Part shown: in pieces, positions 12,101 through 22,101 of the stretch
How the letters are laid out: each line of letters opens with the position of its first letter
Position numbering within the stretch: position 1 is the first letter of the stretch
Source: Nematostella vectensis
Taxonomy: Eukaryota > Cnidaria > Anthozoa > Actiniaria > Edwardsiidae
Reading direction: 5' to 3'
NCBI RefSeq assembly: GCF_932526225.1
Contig: NC_064044.1
Location: 8,420,801-8,484,800 of the forward strand
Length of the DNA: 64,000 bases
Program-made: the position numbers and the translations under genes
Notes under the pieces: model-generated
What the model saw: only the letters and a program-made list of their open reading frames with translations
The model's database searches: none
What the model was told of the DNA's origin: nothing

Positions 12101-12697
12101 AGGCCCGGTTGACGTGGTAGGATATTTGTAACTTTAAAGCATTTTATTTATGACATACGGAGCCATGTCCAATAAGCCTCCAAATGGTTGAAAATTTACA
12201 AGAACGATATTCATGTCACATCACCGCATGTCACGTTATCAAATGTAACGTTGTCGAATGTCTGTTTTCGCGAATCCCACGCTGCATGACACCAGATCAA
12301 ATGTCAAGTCACGTCATGGCATGTCACACGGCATGTCACGTAATCAAATCTAACGTTGTCGAATGTCTATTTGCGCGAATCTCACGCTGTATGTCACGTG
12401 ATCAGATGGCAAGTCACGTCATCGCATGTCAAAAGGCATGTCACGTAATCAAATATCACGTCATCGCACGTCAAGCGAAATTTCACGTAATCAAACGCAT
12501 CGTCATCGCATGTCACGCAATCAAAATTCACGACTTGGTCGAGTTTCACAGTATTTGATGCCAGAAACTGTTGTTTATTTTCAGGGAATCACAGCGAGAC
12601 GGGGGTGATTTCTGAGAAGGGATGGTTCCCAAGTAGCTGTACAGAGAGACACTCGCAGTATCACTCCAACGGAACGGCTGCCAAGAAAGCGGACTAA
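3141..12697 (+). CDS. ZDHHC6: ZDHHC6-type palmitoyltransferase, 11 coding exons
   Basis: Predicted S-acyltransferase that attaches palmitate to cysteines of membrane proteins, probably in the ER. Exons: 3141-3365, 4424-4515, 4811-4967, 5390-5530, 8045-8098, 8195-8269, 9322-9402, 9515-9556, 11544-11689, 11869-11909 and 12585-12697. All joins are GT-AG and in frame, giving 388 residues (human about 413). Two N-terminal membrane segments (about 10-31 and 41-60) precede the cysteine-rich domain with CHVC and HHCSKC zinc ligands; the catalytic DHHC is at residues 112-115. Two more membrane segments follow, in exons 3 and 4. The last ~100 residues match the SH3-like tail of ZDHHC6 (conserved WLYGEK and GWFP). 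The protein ends KKAD, fitting the KKxx dilysine ER-retrieval rule; human ZDHHC6 ends KKNR. The start ATG lies just after a splice acceptor at 3083, so at least one upstream non-coding exon is expected. The human palmitoylated cysteines of the SH3 region are not at the same places here: a CC pair lies a few residues away. Confidence 0.93.
3410..3610. repeat. Dispersed 'cgtagcag...gtgccc' element in intron 1
   Basis: This has a 'ccgtagcag' start, a GC-rich block ending 'gtgccctccc', then 'atgatcagtaggggcgtg', 'tgttctgtattgtgccc'-like text and a 'ctgctactctg' end. Recognisable relatives occur at about 16440-16620 and 35900-36345. The ends look like inverted repeats, but the boundaries are uncertain. 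It is probably a degenerate non-autonomous element. Confidence 0.45.
3979..4129. mobile_element. Short TIR element, hAT-like ends
   Basis: It begins CAGGGGCGTAGCCAGG and ends, on the reverse strand, CAGTGGCGTAGCCAG, so about 15 bp of imperfect terminal inverted repeat bounds roughly 150 bp. Ends of the form CAGNGGCGTAGCCAG are common among non-autonomous hAT elements in animals. I could not see a clear 8-bp target duplication. Confidence 0.5.
6098..7523. mobile_element. Middle element of the nest, TTAA-flanked
   Basis: A perfect inverted repeat (GGTAATTCCCTTGAA at the left, its complement at the right) is flanked by TTAA at 6098-6101 and 7520-7523. It interrupts the outer element exactly where the intact copy at 8414-8967 has continuous sequence. 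TTAA targeting suggests a piggyBac-like family, different from the inner one. The inner element 6305-7091 is inserted inside it. Confidence 0.8.
6305..7091. mobile_element. Inner element of the nest: TTAA MITE, copy 2
   Basis: This is the same family as 2186-3033 but in opposite orientation: TTAA on both sides, ends CACATTGACCCCT and (reverse strand) CCCATTGACTCCT, with matching interior sequence throughout. It is the youngest of the three nested insertions by position. Confidence 0.82.
8414..8967. mobile_element. Uninterrupted copy of the outer nest element
   Basis: The ends CAGGGCTTCTGGAATTACGCG and CGCGTAATTCCAGAAGCCCT are inverted repeats of about 20 bp. The interior matches the flanks of the nested copy at 5788-7814. 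It lies in ZDHHC6 intron 6. The target duplication is unclear: 'atcac' is the only shared flanking stretch. Confidence 0.75.
9600..10450. repeat. 101-bp minisatellite in ZDHHC6 intron 8
   Basis: The unit is about 101 bp (one unit is 103). The landmark 'cttgtagtgtct' recurs at about 9721, 9824, 9925, 10026, 10127, 10228 and 10329. Units are pyrimidine-rich on the + strand ('cctctcccctc', 'ccacccccactatccc') and very similar, so expansion looks recent. More diverged relatives continue to about 10660. The ORFs that cross it are a by-product of the repeat. Confidence 0.92.
10803..11178. repeat. Imperfect inverted repeat in intron 8
   Basis: The left arm (about 10803-10915: 'acccaagcactcagtttgta', 'actttattcttgtgtctt', 'tttcaccacccatat') reappears inverted on the right (about 10995-11178: 'atgggtggtgaaagggg', 'aagacacaagaataaagt', 'aaaccaagtgcttgggtt'). 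It could fold as a large interrupted hairpin in the pre-mRNA, and is probably a foldback-type element. Confidence 0.65.
12205..12540. repeat. Tandem repeat just before the last ZDHHC6 exon
   Basis: The core 'catgtcacg(t)aatcaaa' recurs every 20-40 bp. It is organised into a longer unit of roughly 110-115 bp that includes 'taacgttgtcgaatgtct' and 'cgcgaatc(c/t)cacgctg'. The array is rich in CACGTCA/TCACGTA steps, so it repeats possible CRE-like or E-box-like sites. It stops about 45 bp before the final splice acceptor. Confidence 0.75.
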
Positions 12698-13300
12698 AAC
12701 ATGACTCGAGATCACTGCAGTGCCAGTCGGCTAGCAGCCCTAAACGCGGATTCGATTTCACAGCGCCAGCGCCAGCGCTAACAGGACGGTAGTTGAAATC
12801 CGTTTAATATATCAACGGGACTTTCAGGTCACGAATGCACAAAAATAGCCTGCTAGCCGGCTATCATTGTGGGTTATTCGGAAATGTTTTATTTTGGAAT
12901 ATTGGGAACCCTGTGCGCTGGGCCGAGGGTGCCCACACATAAGAGCCGGCTAGCACAAAAAGCGCACACGAGCTTTGTGCATTGAGTGCACAAAGGAAGT
13001 AGAAAACGGGACGCAATCCAGAAGTATGACTTGAGTAAAGGAAATATGGTCTGGGAAGTCGAAGTTGAGAAATATCATTGATAGATTGCAACACAAATTA
13101 TCTTCCAACACACGCAGTGAAAAGACGTGGGCACGGGTAGCAAAGAAAGGTCTTAAAATTCCTGCAAAGGAAAAGCAGATTACGCTAAAAAAGGCACCTA
13201 AAGCTCCAACTACGAATTGAAATAATAACCTAAATACGGAAGGAAATGGCACAAGCTGATATGTTTGGTTTTAACTTGATGGCGAAATAAAATCCGGTGA
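12698..13300 (+). other. Likely 3' UTR of the ZDHHC6-type gene
   Basis: No further exon is visible after the TAA at 12695-12697. The first good polyadenylation hexamer, AATAAA, is at 13286-13291. Small antisense ORFs here show no protein character. Confidence 0.5.
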
Positions 13301-16300
13301 TCTTTGTACCTAACAGAAATCGATACATTTGAATTTGTAAATTGTAAATATGTTACAATAATGTGTTGGTAAAGAACTTTGTAATAAATCATATGGTTAA
13401 TTATTTGCATCCCTTTTAGTGCACCTCTCTGTCCGCCCCTTCGCTCGCGCAACTGCTATCAACCTTTCTGAGATCAAAACATTGGATTGAGTAGGCGTAA
13501 TCAAGAACCTGCTAAGTGAACCTATTGATACACTATTTTAATACACTATTTTAATCAATAAATGGCGAAAAGAGTAATAATTAGATAAATTCCATGCATT
13601 GTGGGCAGGACAATAAGTACTCTGCAAGAGACGTACCCTGCTAGCAGTCTTCTTCCTGTTTGTCTCTTTGAGGTCAATCAACGATGACCCGTCTCTGTTC
13701 TTTTTGTTCTCGTTAGACGCGACACGCGGATTAGTGAACTGCAAGAAATAAATAGGAAGAAAGCTCTGCGCTGGCGAGTATACTCGCCTTCAAGACCATT
13801 GACTTAAAAAGCGTGCCCCCCCCCCCCCCCCCACCCCAGGCTTTGTGCCCTACCCTCTTTTCGTCGTTTCCGCATTTCCGGCCGCGCGTGTTATGCGGTT
13901 TTTATACGGTAACCAGGAAGTAGAATTAATCGGAAACGTGTATGCGGATATCGTAGCATCCGACCAACCTTCTTTGTGTGATATTGCTTTATGTCCGGAC
14001 GAATGAAGTATAAAACGAGTGGATTTTGCTTTAGTCACTTCCCGTTTCTAAAATCTGATCCAAAGAATTTTATTTTTGTGGTTTGATATTTGATAACAAC
14101 CCTCTTCGAATCGAATCTTTTTATACGACACTGCGGCGCCAGTCAAGTACTACTGTATTTGTAAATGTTATTGTTTAAAGATAAAGAAAAAAACGCGGGA
14201 AAAGCCATGTGACGACTATCTCGGCCATGGGAGCTTGGGCACTGATCCGTGACGTAACGGCTGGCACAAAACACAGCCGAGTAAGTGAGTGGGAGAGAAT
14301 TTTTTTGATCGCGGTAAGCAATCTGCACTTTACCCGGCTCGTATTCCTACTACAACGCCAAAACAAACTGCGTATAATAGCACTGAAGGGTAGATATATA
14401 AAATGGCCTCCTCAAACTTCCAGAGAAGGCACTGTCTATGTTTCTAAGGTAGGCAACCAAACGAATGATAGTTCCGTAGATGACAGCGGTTCCCCCCGTA
14501 GGCAATTACTTCTTATCCCTAAATTGTAATTCCTTGATTGAAACCTTCAGAATTTCGGGGTGAAATTTCATCAGGAATAAGGTTATGTTTCAATCACTCC
14601 GTCTTCGCCGGTTCGAGTAGCTAATTACGCGTTCGCCTATTGCAGAAGAATATTAATGACTCACTTTCTCCCATCGATAATTCATTTTGCTATCAACGAA
14701 CCATCAACACAGACCCAAGCCCAGATAAATATTGATTTCCTGCCACTTTCATATGTCGCAGATTACGATTCGAAGTTTTGATGAAAACGTCAATTCGAAG
14801 ACTTGATCATTAATAACAGTATCACTTTCGGTTTATTTTGTGATTTCGTTTCTTGTACGTAGTGGTGTGGTGTTATTTTTGCAATCTGTTCTCATATGTG
14901 AGTAGTGCTGAAAAGAAAGCTCGTTTATGCTAATCGAAAACGATTATTTGATAATGTCGATTGAAAATCATGCAATCTTGTACACCAAGCAAAATCCGTT
15001 TCAGGATTTGTCAGATTTGAATGATAACTTGAATTTCGGCTGGTAATTTCCGTAATGACAAGTCCAGGAATTTTGTTGCGCTAGAGTGGTGAGGGCTATG
15101 TTTACAATTCCATTGTTTGCCGCACAGAATCATGAAAATTCCTGTGTAAATTTGAATAGTGCATTGTACATTCTTCTCTGTTTATTGTTTATGTTCCGAC
15201 TGGACTCTCCCATCAGATTTGCAACTAATTTTCACCAACACGTGATTTTTCGAGTAGTGTTTTTAAGATCTCGTTGAGACTGTTTGTTTTCCAAGAGAAT
15301 CTATCAGCAAATCTTTGTGGAAGCGATCGTTTATTGACAAAGACAAATGTACTTAATTTACAGCGATAATTCAACCCGCTTCTCTATTCATTCCCCGTCG
15401 CTTTTCTCTTTAAGCAAAGTATTATTTATATTCATTCATGTTTTTCCTTTATATCTGAAGGAATTTACATATGGGGTGTGCGAATACTTATTTGTGTAAA
15501 CATAAAAAGCATAGTTATCTTTCCTGCGTTTCGAGCGGTTATCCTTTTTATATCTTATTCATATATGCTACAAGATTAATATTTCTCGCTGAAACAGAAA
15601 AGATTAATGGCACTTTTCTACCTAGCAATTCCATTTAGATTTTTGAATAAAGTCAATACTACAGCCTCAAAATTTCAGGTGTTATTAATGTATTTTTTGT
15701 TTTTTTACATTGAGGAAATGAAAAGTATAATAAAACAATAAACTCTTTTTTTTATAAGAACATCTTATTTTTAGCTAAGGCTGGGCCATTTTATTTTCTA
15801 TAATTTCCAATGTTCTATAATACCCAATGAATTATTAGGAATAGGATTTAATAAATGATCAACAAAACAATTTGAGAATGCTTTGGATTAACAAAACAAT
15901 ATTTTGCTACTATCTGAGCCTCAACATGGTCTTAGAATAGAATATTTTGTTCTTAAAATTCGTTTAAATCTGTTCTTATAAAAAAGGTTCTAATAAAAAT
16001 TAGTTTATACAATCATAACACCAGGTATAAAATGCGTGTTACTCCTCATATTTTGTATTTCTCAGGTGATATCTATGCCAACAAACGCCCATTTGTCACA
16101 GTTTTAGTTACTATATTAAGACTGATAAAGATTTCAATGATTTTAGTCAAACATCAATTTTATTTTGTTTGGGTAAGGCTAACAATAATTAAAATCTGTC
16201 ACAATTATGATAAACCAAGCTCCATATTCAGTGTGAACTAATTTCCTAACATGAGAATAAGGCCATGTGCTTGATTGATTGGTTTAGACAGTAAATTTGC

Positions 16301-16980
16301 CAGGCCTTTAACTAGGAGGTTTTGTTGGTTGTAAACAAGAATTGGACAAAGCATAGATATTTTTTTTTGTTACTAAAAAATGCAACCACAAAAAAATGGA
16401 CTAGACTACACACTTAAATTTAAGATTTTTGAAAGAAAAAAATAGGATTGGCCTTTTGGGGCCCCAATAATTAAAAAAATTATATGAAAATGACCAGTAG
16501 GGGTGTGGCTGTGCCCCTATCTTTTTTTTAATTTTTACTGTATCGTGCCCCCCCCCCCCCCCCCAAAAAAAAAAAAAAAAAAAAAAACTTGCTATGGTCA
16601 TGCCTTTTCCATCCAACCTTTGGAAACTTTGGAAGCTATACTATTCCTAGTGTAGTCTTGTACCCCAAGTCTCTAATAAATCTTACTCATTTGTTTGCCA
16701 AATATGCGCCTGTTATAGATTGATAGAAAATTACAGGAAAAACATAATTCCTACTGTTTAAAATGGACTTTTTGGTTTGGCGAGGGTTGCTAACACACCA
16801 TGTGCTTTTCCCCTACCATAGTTATTTGCCTGCTAGTTATATGTGGAATCACAAAAAAAAATGGACATGGAGCTTTGATGAGCTTTGTCTGTTGAGAAAC
16901 TGGTATGATGGTAGAACAATAATTGAAATAGGATCCAAAGCCTGCCTTTACTATAACTATAATCACCAAGTTGTGTTATT
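13301..16980. other. Spacer before the coiled-coil gene
   Basis: I see no confident coding exon. Two possible 5' exon ends of the downstream gene are donor-like GA|gtaagt near 14281 and AAG|gtaggc near 14449. They lie after a CpG-bearing stretch with a TGACGTAA (CRE-like) site near 14251, which might be its promoter. Poly-C runs occur near 13816 and 16550; the latter sits in a relative of the element at 3410-3610. Confidence 0.4.
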
Positions 16981-16994
16981 TTATTGTTCAAGGA

Positions 16995-19900
16995 ATGGTT
17001 CATGGCATTATTCAGGATAGCTGTATTTCAGATGTCAACAGTTTCCCGAGCAAGCACTTTCCACTTCCTGTGAGTTCACAGAGCGACTCACAGAGTGGTT
17101 CTGGTGTCATAATGGCTGCAAGCTCTCCTAAAGATACTGGCTTGTCTGGGCAGTTTTCTGAGTGCAATGATAGCCCACGGGAGGTTGACTTTTTGTCTGA
17201 GGAGCACATTGAGGAACTGTTGGATATCATTGATAGTCTTCGTGGCAAGACAGAGCACCTGCAAATACACTGTGAAAAATTAGCACTGGAGAAAGCTGGG
17301 CTGGAAGATAAATTGATTGCAAAGGAGAGAGAAGAGCAGAAAAGAATAAGTGATTATGAAAGAACAATAAGTGAACTAAGGGAATTGAATACAAAGCTGG
17401 CTGCCAAGCAAGATGAAGGTTTGTATTGATTAATCTGTTTTCAGAATATAACTCCTCTCTAAGCATCCAATTAACCTTGTCTCAAAATACTTCACTTTCC
17501 GAACTACTCAGAATCTCATCAACAAGGGAATCAGTGGAAAACGGTAAAAATAAATAATGATTACGTTTTTGAAAGACTGAAGGGCTGTGGATTACATTTG
17601 TTTTGTTTTTCTTTGCATCACAAATGAAATTGGTAGGAAAAAGAGTTTTTTCTTAAGAAAATCATCTTTCTTGAAGATGCAGGTGTTGTGGACAGTTCCA
17701 CTGACCATGGAATTGATATTTGTAGATTCTCCTCAAAATTCTCACAACTCTAGCAAAGCAGGGTAACATATGACTGTAAAGAGATTATTGCACAGAAAAG
17801 GGTCATTATAATTTGTTTGTATTATGAATTTTAGAAAAGAGCAATAAGGTTCCCGTTTGGGTAAAGACAGCAGTCGATGCAGAGCATGCTTTGAGGGAGA
17901 AAGCTGAAGCCGAAGACAAAGTAAGTTTAAAAGAGTCAGTATTTGGAAGCATTTATGCATCAGTCCCTGGAGAGATTTCACTCAGATTTTAAACAACGAG
18001 ATTTTATTCAAAACTGGGAGGGAATTCCTGGCTAAATTGGGAGAGTTGGCAGGTATGCTTAATGTGATATGAAATTTACCACTCTACACAGATGAATCTT
18101 TAGAAAAAAAAAATTAATATACAGGCATGCATCATCAGCCAACAATTTTATTACAGGTAGAATGACAATTGATAAATTAAAATTTTACATTAATATTATA
18201 TCTGCTGCCACAACTGTGCCATATCTTGGGATTTGCTTATGATCTTTTCCAACGTGTGAATTAGTAGTATCTAACCACTCTTGCTTGCTGATGTCCGTTT
18301 TTATGCTTAACTCTTTCTATGTTCATCAGGCGAGGTCCCTTGAGATAAAATTAATGGAAAAAGACAAGCTTATATCTAACTTGGAATGGCAGCTAATGGA
18401 TGTTGAGTCAACAGTGGTTTCCTTACAAGGGGAGCGGGACAGACTTGCTGTTGAACTAGATTGTATGCTAGCTCGTGAGCAAGATCACTTTGAGACATAC
18501 GGGATGGCAAGCGTTGATAGAGGTGTATTCTCGGATGTAGATGATGAAGATATTGAAGAGCCTTGCCAAAAGTCTGAAAAGCATCCTCGCCGGCACCTTA
18601 GTGATTTGTCACGTCATGGTGACTCTAAAGTAGATGATCTATCATCTTTAGTTCAACATAAATCCAAATCAAATGCTTCGTCTGATATGGACATGTTTGC
18701 CACTGCAGAATTCGGGCTTGGCGGTCTTAAAAGAACTACTAATTTCAATAACATTAACGACGTTGATGAAACTGTTGATTTTCATGAAGAGCGACACACA
18801 AGCTTTGCAAACTCTAATATAACAGACTTATCGGCATCATTCCCTGTACCAAAGAAGCCTTTAGTTTCATCCAGTTGGCAGAGCTTTGGGAGTGACTCTG
18901 AGTGTGATTGGAGGGAAGGCAGTCTTAGGTCCGATAGAGCATGTGGTGTCACTGAACAAGCTGTTTCCATGCTTCAGCTGTCTACCGCAGAGGAGGCATT
19001 TGAGGATGCTTTGGATACTGATTGGACGTTGGACGGAAGGAAGGCGGGAAATCAGGGTGCATCATGTCGCAGCTCCTCCTCTGCATATTTTAGTGATTCT
19101 GCCCCTGAGATTTCCCAGGACTTGTTCAGTTTTACCCCAGATAGCATAATCAATGTCTCAACTGGTAAGTAGCATGTTTGTCTTTGTGTCTTACTCTGGG
19201 CGTCTGTCTGTACGTCCATTTATCATTCTTGTGAAGGTTAACATGTGAAAATGAAAAAAAGAACCAGAGTAGTGCAACTTAACTCAGCCTACCTGTAGGC
19301 TTTGATAGTTTTCCGGCACGAAAACCCCCAAAACACGGAGTTCGCATACCACGGCAACCATGGTATGCGAACTTGATGTTTTCGGGGTTTTCGTGCCGGA
19401 AAACTATCAAAGCCTACAGGTAGGCTAAACTTAACTGGGCTGAACTTTAGGATACCTGTCCACTAGCTTGCATTTTCCTCATATTTACTGGCTCATTCTA
19501 CAGAAATCGAGGTGCAAAGTCCCATTGTGATCTCTTGTTGATGGTTCTTCTGCTCCCATTGTGTCCATTTAGGTGAGGTGCTCCACTCTCCTTCCCCAGC
19601 TTCTCCAGAAAGCATTCGCAAAGCATTTGAAGCAGAAAATGCCAAAGATGGGAATGCTGATGATTGGGGCGAAGTCAAAACACCAACAAACCAATTACCA
19701 GAATCTGAACTTAAAAGCGAGCTTGGTAGACTTCAAGATACAGATCCAATAGACACAGCACGGCCTGTAAAACTTCCTTCATCGCAGGTGGACATGAAGT
19801 CTTCCGACAATTTGATGTCACACGATGTACAATTTTTTACTCCCTCTACATTCCCTGATGATAAAAATTCATCAAAGCAAGAACTATTAAAAGAAACTGC

Positions 19901-20261
19901 AGTTTCTGTGAGTTTGCAAACGCATTTAGCGCCTGTTGTTCCTGTTACACCACAGTCTGATACAAGGGCCGTAGAACTATTGACTCCACAGCAGGAAATG
20001 ACGTCACCAGATATGACATCAAATTGGCTACCGCCTTCCACAACTCTGGAGCGAACCATCTCCATGCGTAGTGACAGTGTCGTTGATACGTTTAACAGAG
20101 ATGCTGTCAATCATCAGCGCATGGGCAGTATGCCCATCGTAAAGTCTGCTGACCAGAAGAATGGTACTACGGGTGCAAATCCAAAGCTTGATGCGTACCA
20201 GCGATGGAAATTGAGCGGAAGAGTGGGTCAGCCCCCAGCCAAGCTGAAGATCTCCCAGTGA
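16995..20261 (+). CDS. Coiled-coil and disordered protein, function unknown
   Basis: I do not recognise this gene. The exons I can support are 16995-17418, 17835-17920, 18330-19164 and 19573-20261. Phases 1, 0 and 1 match at every join, giving 677 residues from the ATG at 16995. The ATG at 17112 (MAASSP) would give 638, and the true start may lie upstream. Residues of about 65-145 and those of exon 2 and early exon 3 form a charged heptad-like coiled coil (for example LEEKAGLEDKL-type patterns and KLMEKDKLISNLEWQL). The rest is acidic, Ser-rich and low in hydrophobics (SDVDDEDIEE), so it is probably disordered. A conserved-looking C-terminal block reads LDAYQRWKLSGRVG. The stop is TGA at 20259-20261 with AATAAA at 20434. 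An alternative splice from CA|gtgagt at 20257 to the acceptor at 20721 would only change the end to ...QC. Confidence 0.82.
19276..19436. mobile_element. Palindromic MITE with 9-bp target duplication
   Basis: AACTTAACT occurs at 19276-19284 and again at 19428-19436. Between them are two ~65-bp arms that are near-perfect reverse complements (left from 'agcctacctgtaggctttga', right ending with its complement), with a loop of only about 10 bp. It lies in intron 3 of the coiled-coil gene, so the transcript would form a long hairpin. Confidence 0.85.
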
Positions 20262-20271
20262 GTATTTGCCA

Positions 20272-20400
20272 ATCACGCCGCCATTTTATGCTCCCGCTCA
20301 ATGCCGAGTCGCACAAAGAATCCATTTCCATCGGCTAATTCAAGCGAAATAACAACCAATGCATTTTCAATCAAATATCGTCAATTGGGTATCATACTCC
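20272..20400 (+). repeat. Dispersed ~200-bp repeat, copy near the gene end
   Basis: It starts CGCCGCCATTTTATG and contains 'ctcaatgccgagtc' and 'atttccatcggctaattc'. Both blocks are shared with the reverse copy that ends near 44397. It begins about 10 bp after the stop codon of the coiled-coil gene, inside its 3' UTR. Confidence 0.6.
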
Positions 20401-20433
20401 ATTCATAGATTGTTATTCTGAAATTTTCTTGTG

Positions 20434-20439
20434 AATAAA
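20434..20439 (+). terminator. Polyadenylation signal AATAAA
   Basis: This is the first canonical hexamer after the stop at 20261, with AT-rich sequence following. It probably ends the coiled-coil gene transcript. Confidence 0.5.
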
Positions 20440-20461
20440 CGTTGTATTTTTAATTATAAAC

Positions 20462-22080
20462 AATAACAAAGAAATGGTTGATTGCCATTCTTTAAAAAAA
20501 AACTTGCTGTTGGTAGGGAGCAGGTACTTGTACAATAGCATCTAGGGTGAAGAAGGGGGCAGGGGTAGGAAGGGCAGCGGGCACAAAACAAGAAAGAACG
20601 AGAAGGGGATACGCGCTACTAATAGGGTGGTTATCTGGGGTACTCACATATGCTCATCGAAAGTATAATTTTTATTCCTTCCGTGTTTTAATCTGATTTA
20701 TTTTCTGTTTGTTACTTTCAGGTGCTGACATTTTGGCGTTATCCCAAACAATTTACCATGATAGTATTTGTGCGTTTTTCACTATTCTGTGAACCCTCTC
20801 AGGCGATTTCCAATAGCTCGTTTCTGGCTTCCGGCATTTATAATCCTTCAAGCGTTTTCATTGGTCAACACTGAAATGGTTTCTGTAATTATCTCTCCTC
20901 TTGCCACCCCTCCGCAAGGTGCTGACCAATCAAAATCGTCAAATGCAGCCCCATTGTTTGAATTACAGAAGCCAGAAAGCGGTTTAGTAGTTGGAAATGA
21001 TTGACAAGAGTTCGGAGAATCTTGAAAGTCGTAAGTAATATACGAGTCGTCTGTTATAAATAGAGAGACACCCGCAAGAAAATCTTCGCTCAAGGTATCT
21101 TAGTCGCGAGGCCGCAAAGAAGACTGGTAGCAGGAAACACAGAACGTACTGCAGTATGAAGCAAGGGCATGTGGATATCACATGCTAGGGAAGCCAGAGG
21201 TCTTCGCAGGCGCTCCCCAAAATGGGGGCCAAATTCAGAAATCGCTGGAGCCTCGACATGTACCAGGAACTTATTAAAATGGGTTTAGGGGGAAACTGAA
21301 TGAAGAAATATGCATCATTTGATATAATGAGAGCTAAAGGCCATCCATCAATACCCGTCCACAGGAGTCTGGGCTCGACTCGTGCTCGGGTCTGACCATT
21401 CTCGTTCCGTGAGTCTTCTGGGTAAATTTCCAAACCCAGTCTAGTTTCCATTGTCGGGTAATGCGTGATGTCGTCGGGAATATACAGAATAATATAAACA
21501 TTTCTGAGTAGTAACTTTAAGTGATGGAGGTTGATATTTTTGTGGATTGGCCATGAAAAGATGGTATTTGCGATTGCACATTTATCCATAATTTATTATT
21601 CCCTAAAGCTCTCATATGTGGTATTGGCTTATAAAAGATGAATAGATTCGCACTACTAAAGATAGGAAATTCTCGATATTAAAGCATCAAAATGCTTACT
21701 GTGAGTTTACCATGATTTTCTCGGGGCATAACTTGTAGTTGTCCCCTTATGTTTCTACACGAGCGCATTAGGCAGTTCTTTTATATCCCCTTTGCTTTTT
21801 TCTTTCATCAAGTGGAAACTTATCTTTCATTTGACGAAAGTTCTATTAGCGTAGCCATGAAAGATTATTTCATGGTTCGAGTCAGAAAAACAAATTCAGT
21901 CATTAAAAAAAAATAGATAAACATAACAAATATAATATAGAATTGTGGTTAAATATTCATTTAACACCCCGCTTCGGATTTTCTCTTTCAGTTCGAACAA
22001 AAATAGGCATTATTTGGTCAGCGGACTTTTAGAGTTCGCGCGTTGCCCATGCGCGTGACCAATTTGTTGACCTAGAAGTC
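20462..22080. other. Spacer between two + strand genes
   Basis: No supported exon. A 134-codon antisense frame at 21185-21589 has no recognisable domain and no splice context, so I leave it out. CCAAT/ATTGG boxes occur near 20865 and 20925. Confidence 0.45.
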
Positions 22081-22101
22081 TTGGACTTGTCTTTTGTAGA
22101 G

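Noticed and set aside
12184..12558. 124-codon frame rich in CHVIK-type repeats
   Set aside because: It is the translation of the tandem repeat at 12205-12540, not a gene.
14209..14529. 106-codon frame as first exon of the coiled-coil gene
   Set aside because: No protein similarity is visible, two internal donor-like sites compete, and the phase cannot be tied to the exon at 16995; at most it is a non-coding 5' exon.
19733..20110. 125-codon antisense frame within the last exon of the coiled-coil gene
   Set aside because: It is a shadow of the real sense exon, which is supported by matched splice phases.
21185..21589. 134-codon antisense frame
   Set aside because: No recognisable motif, no splice sites in suitable places, and AT-rich neighbours; probably chance.
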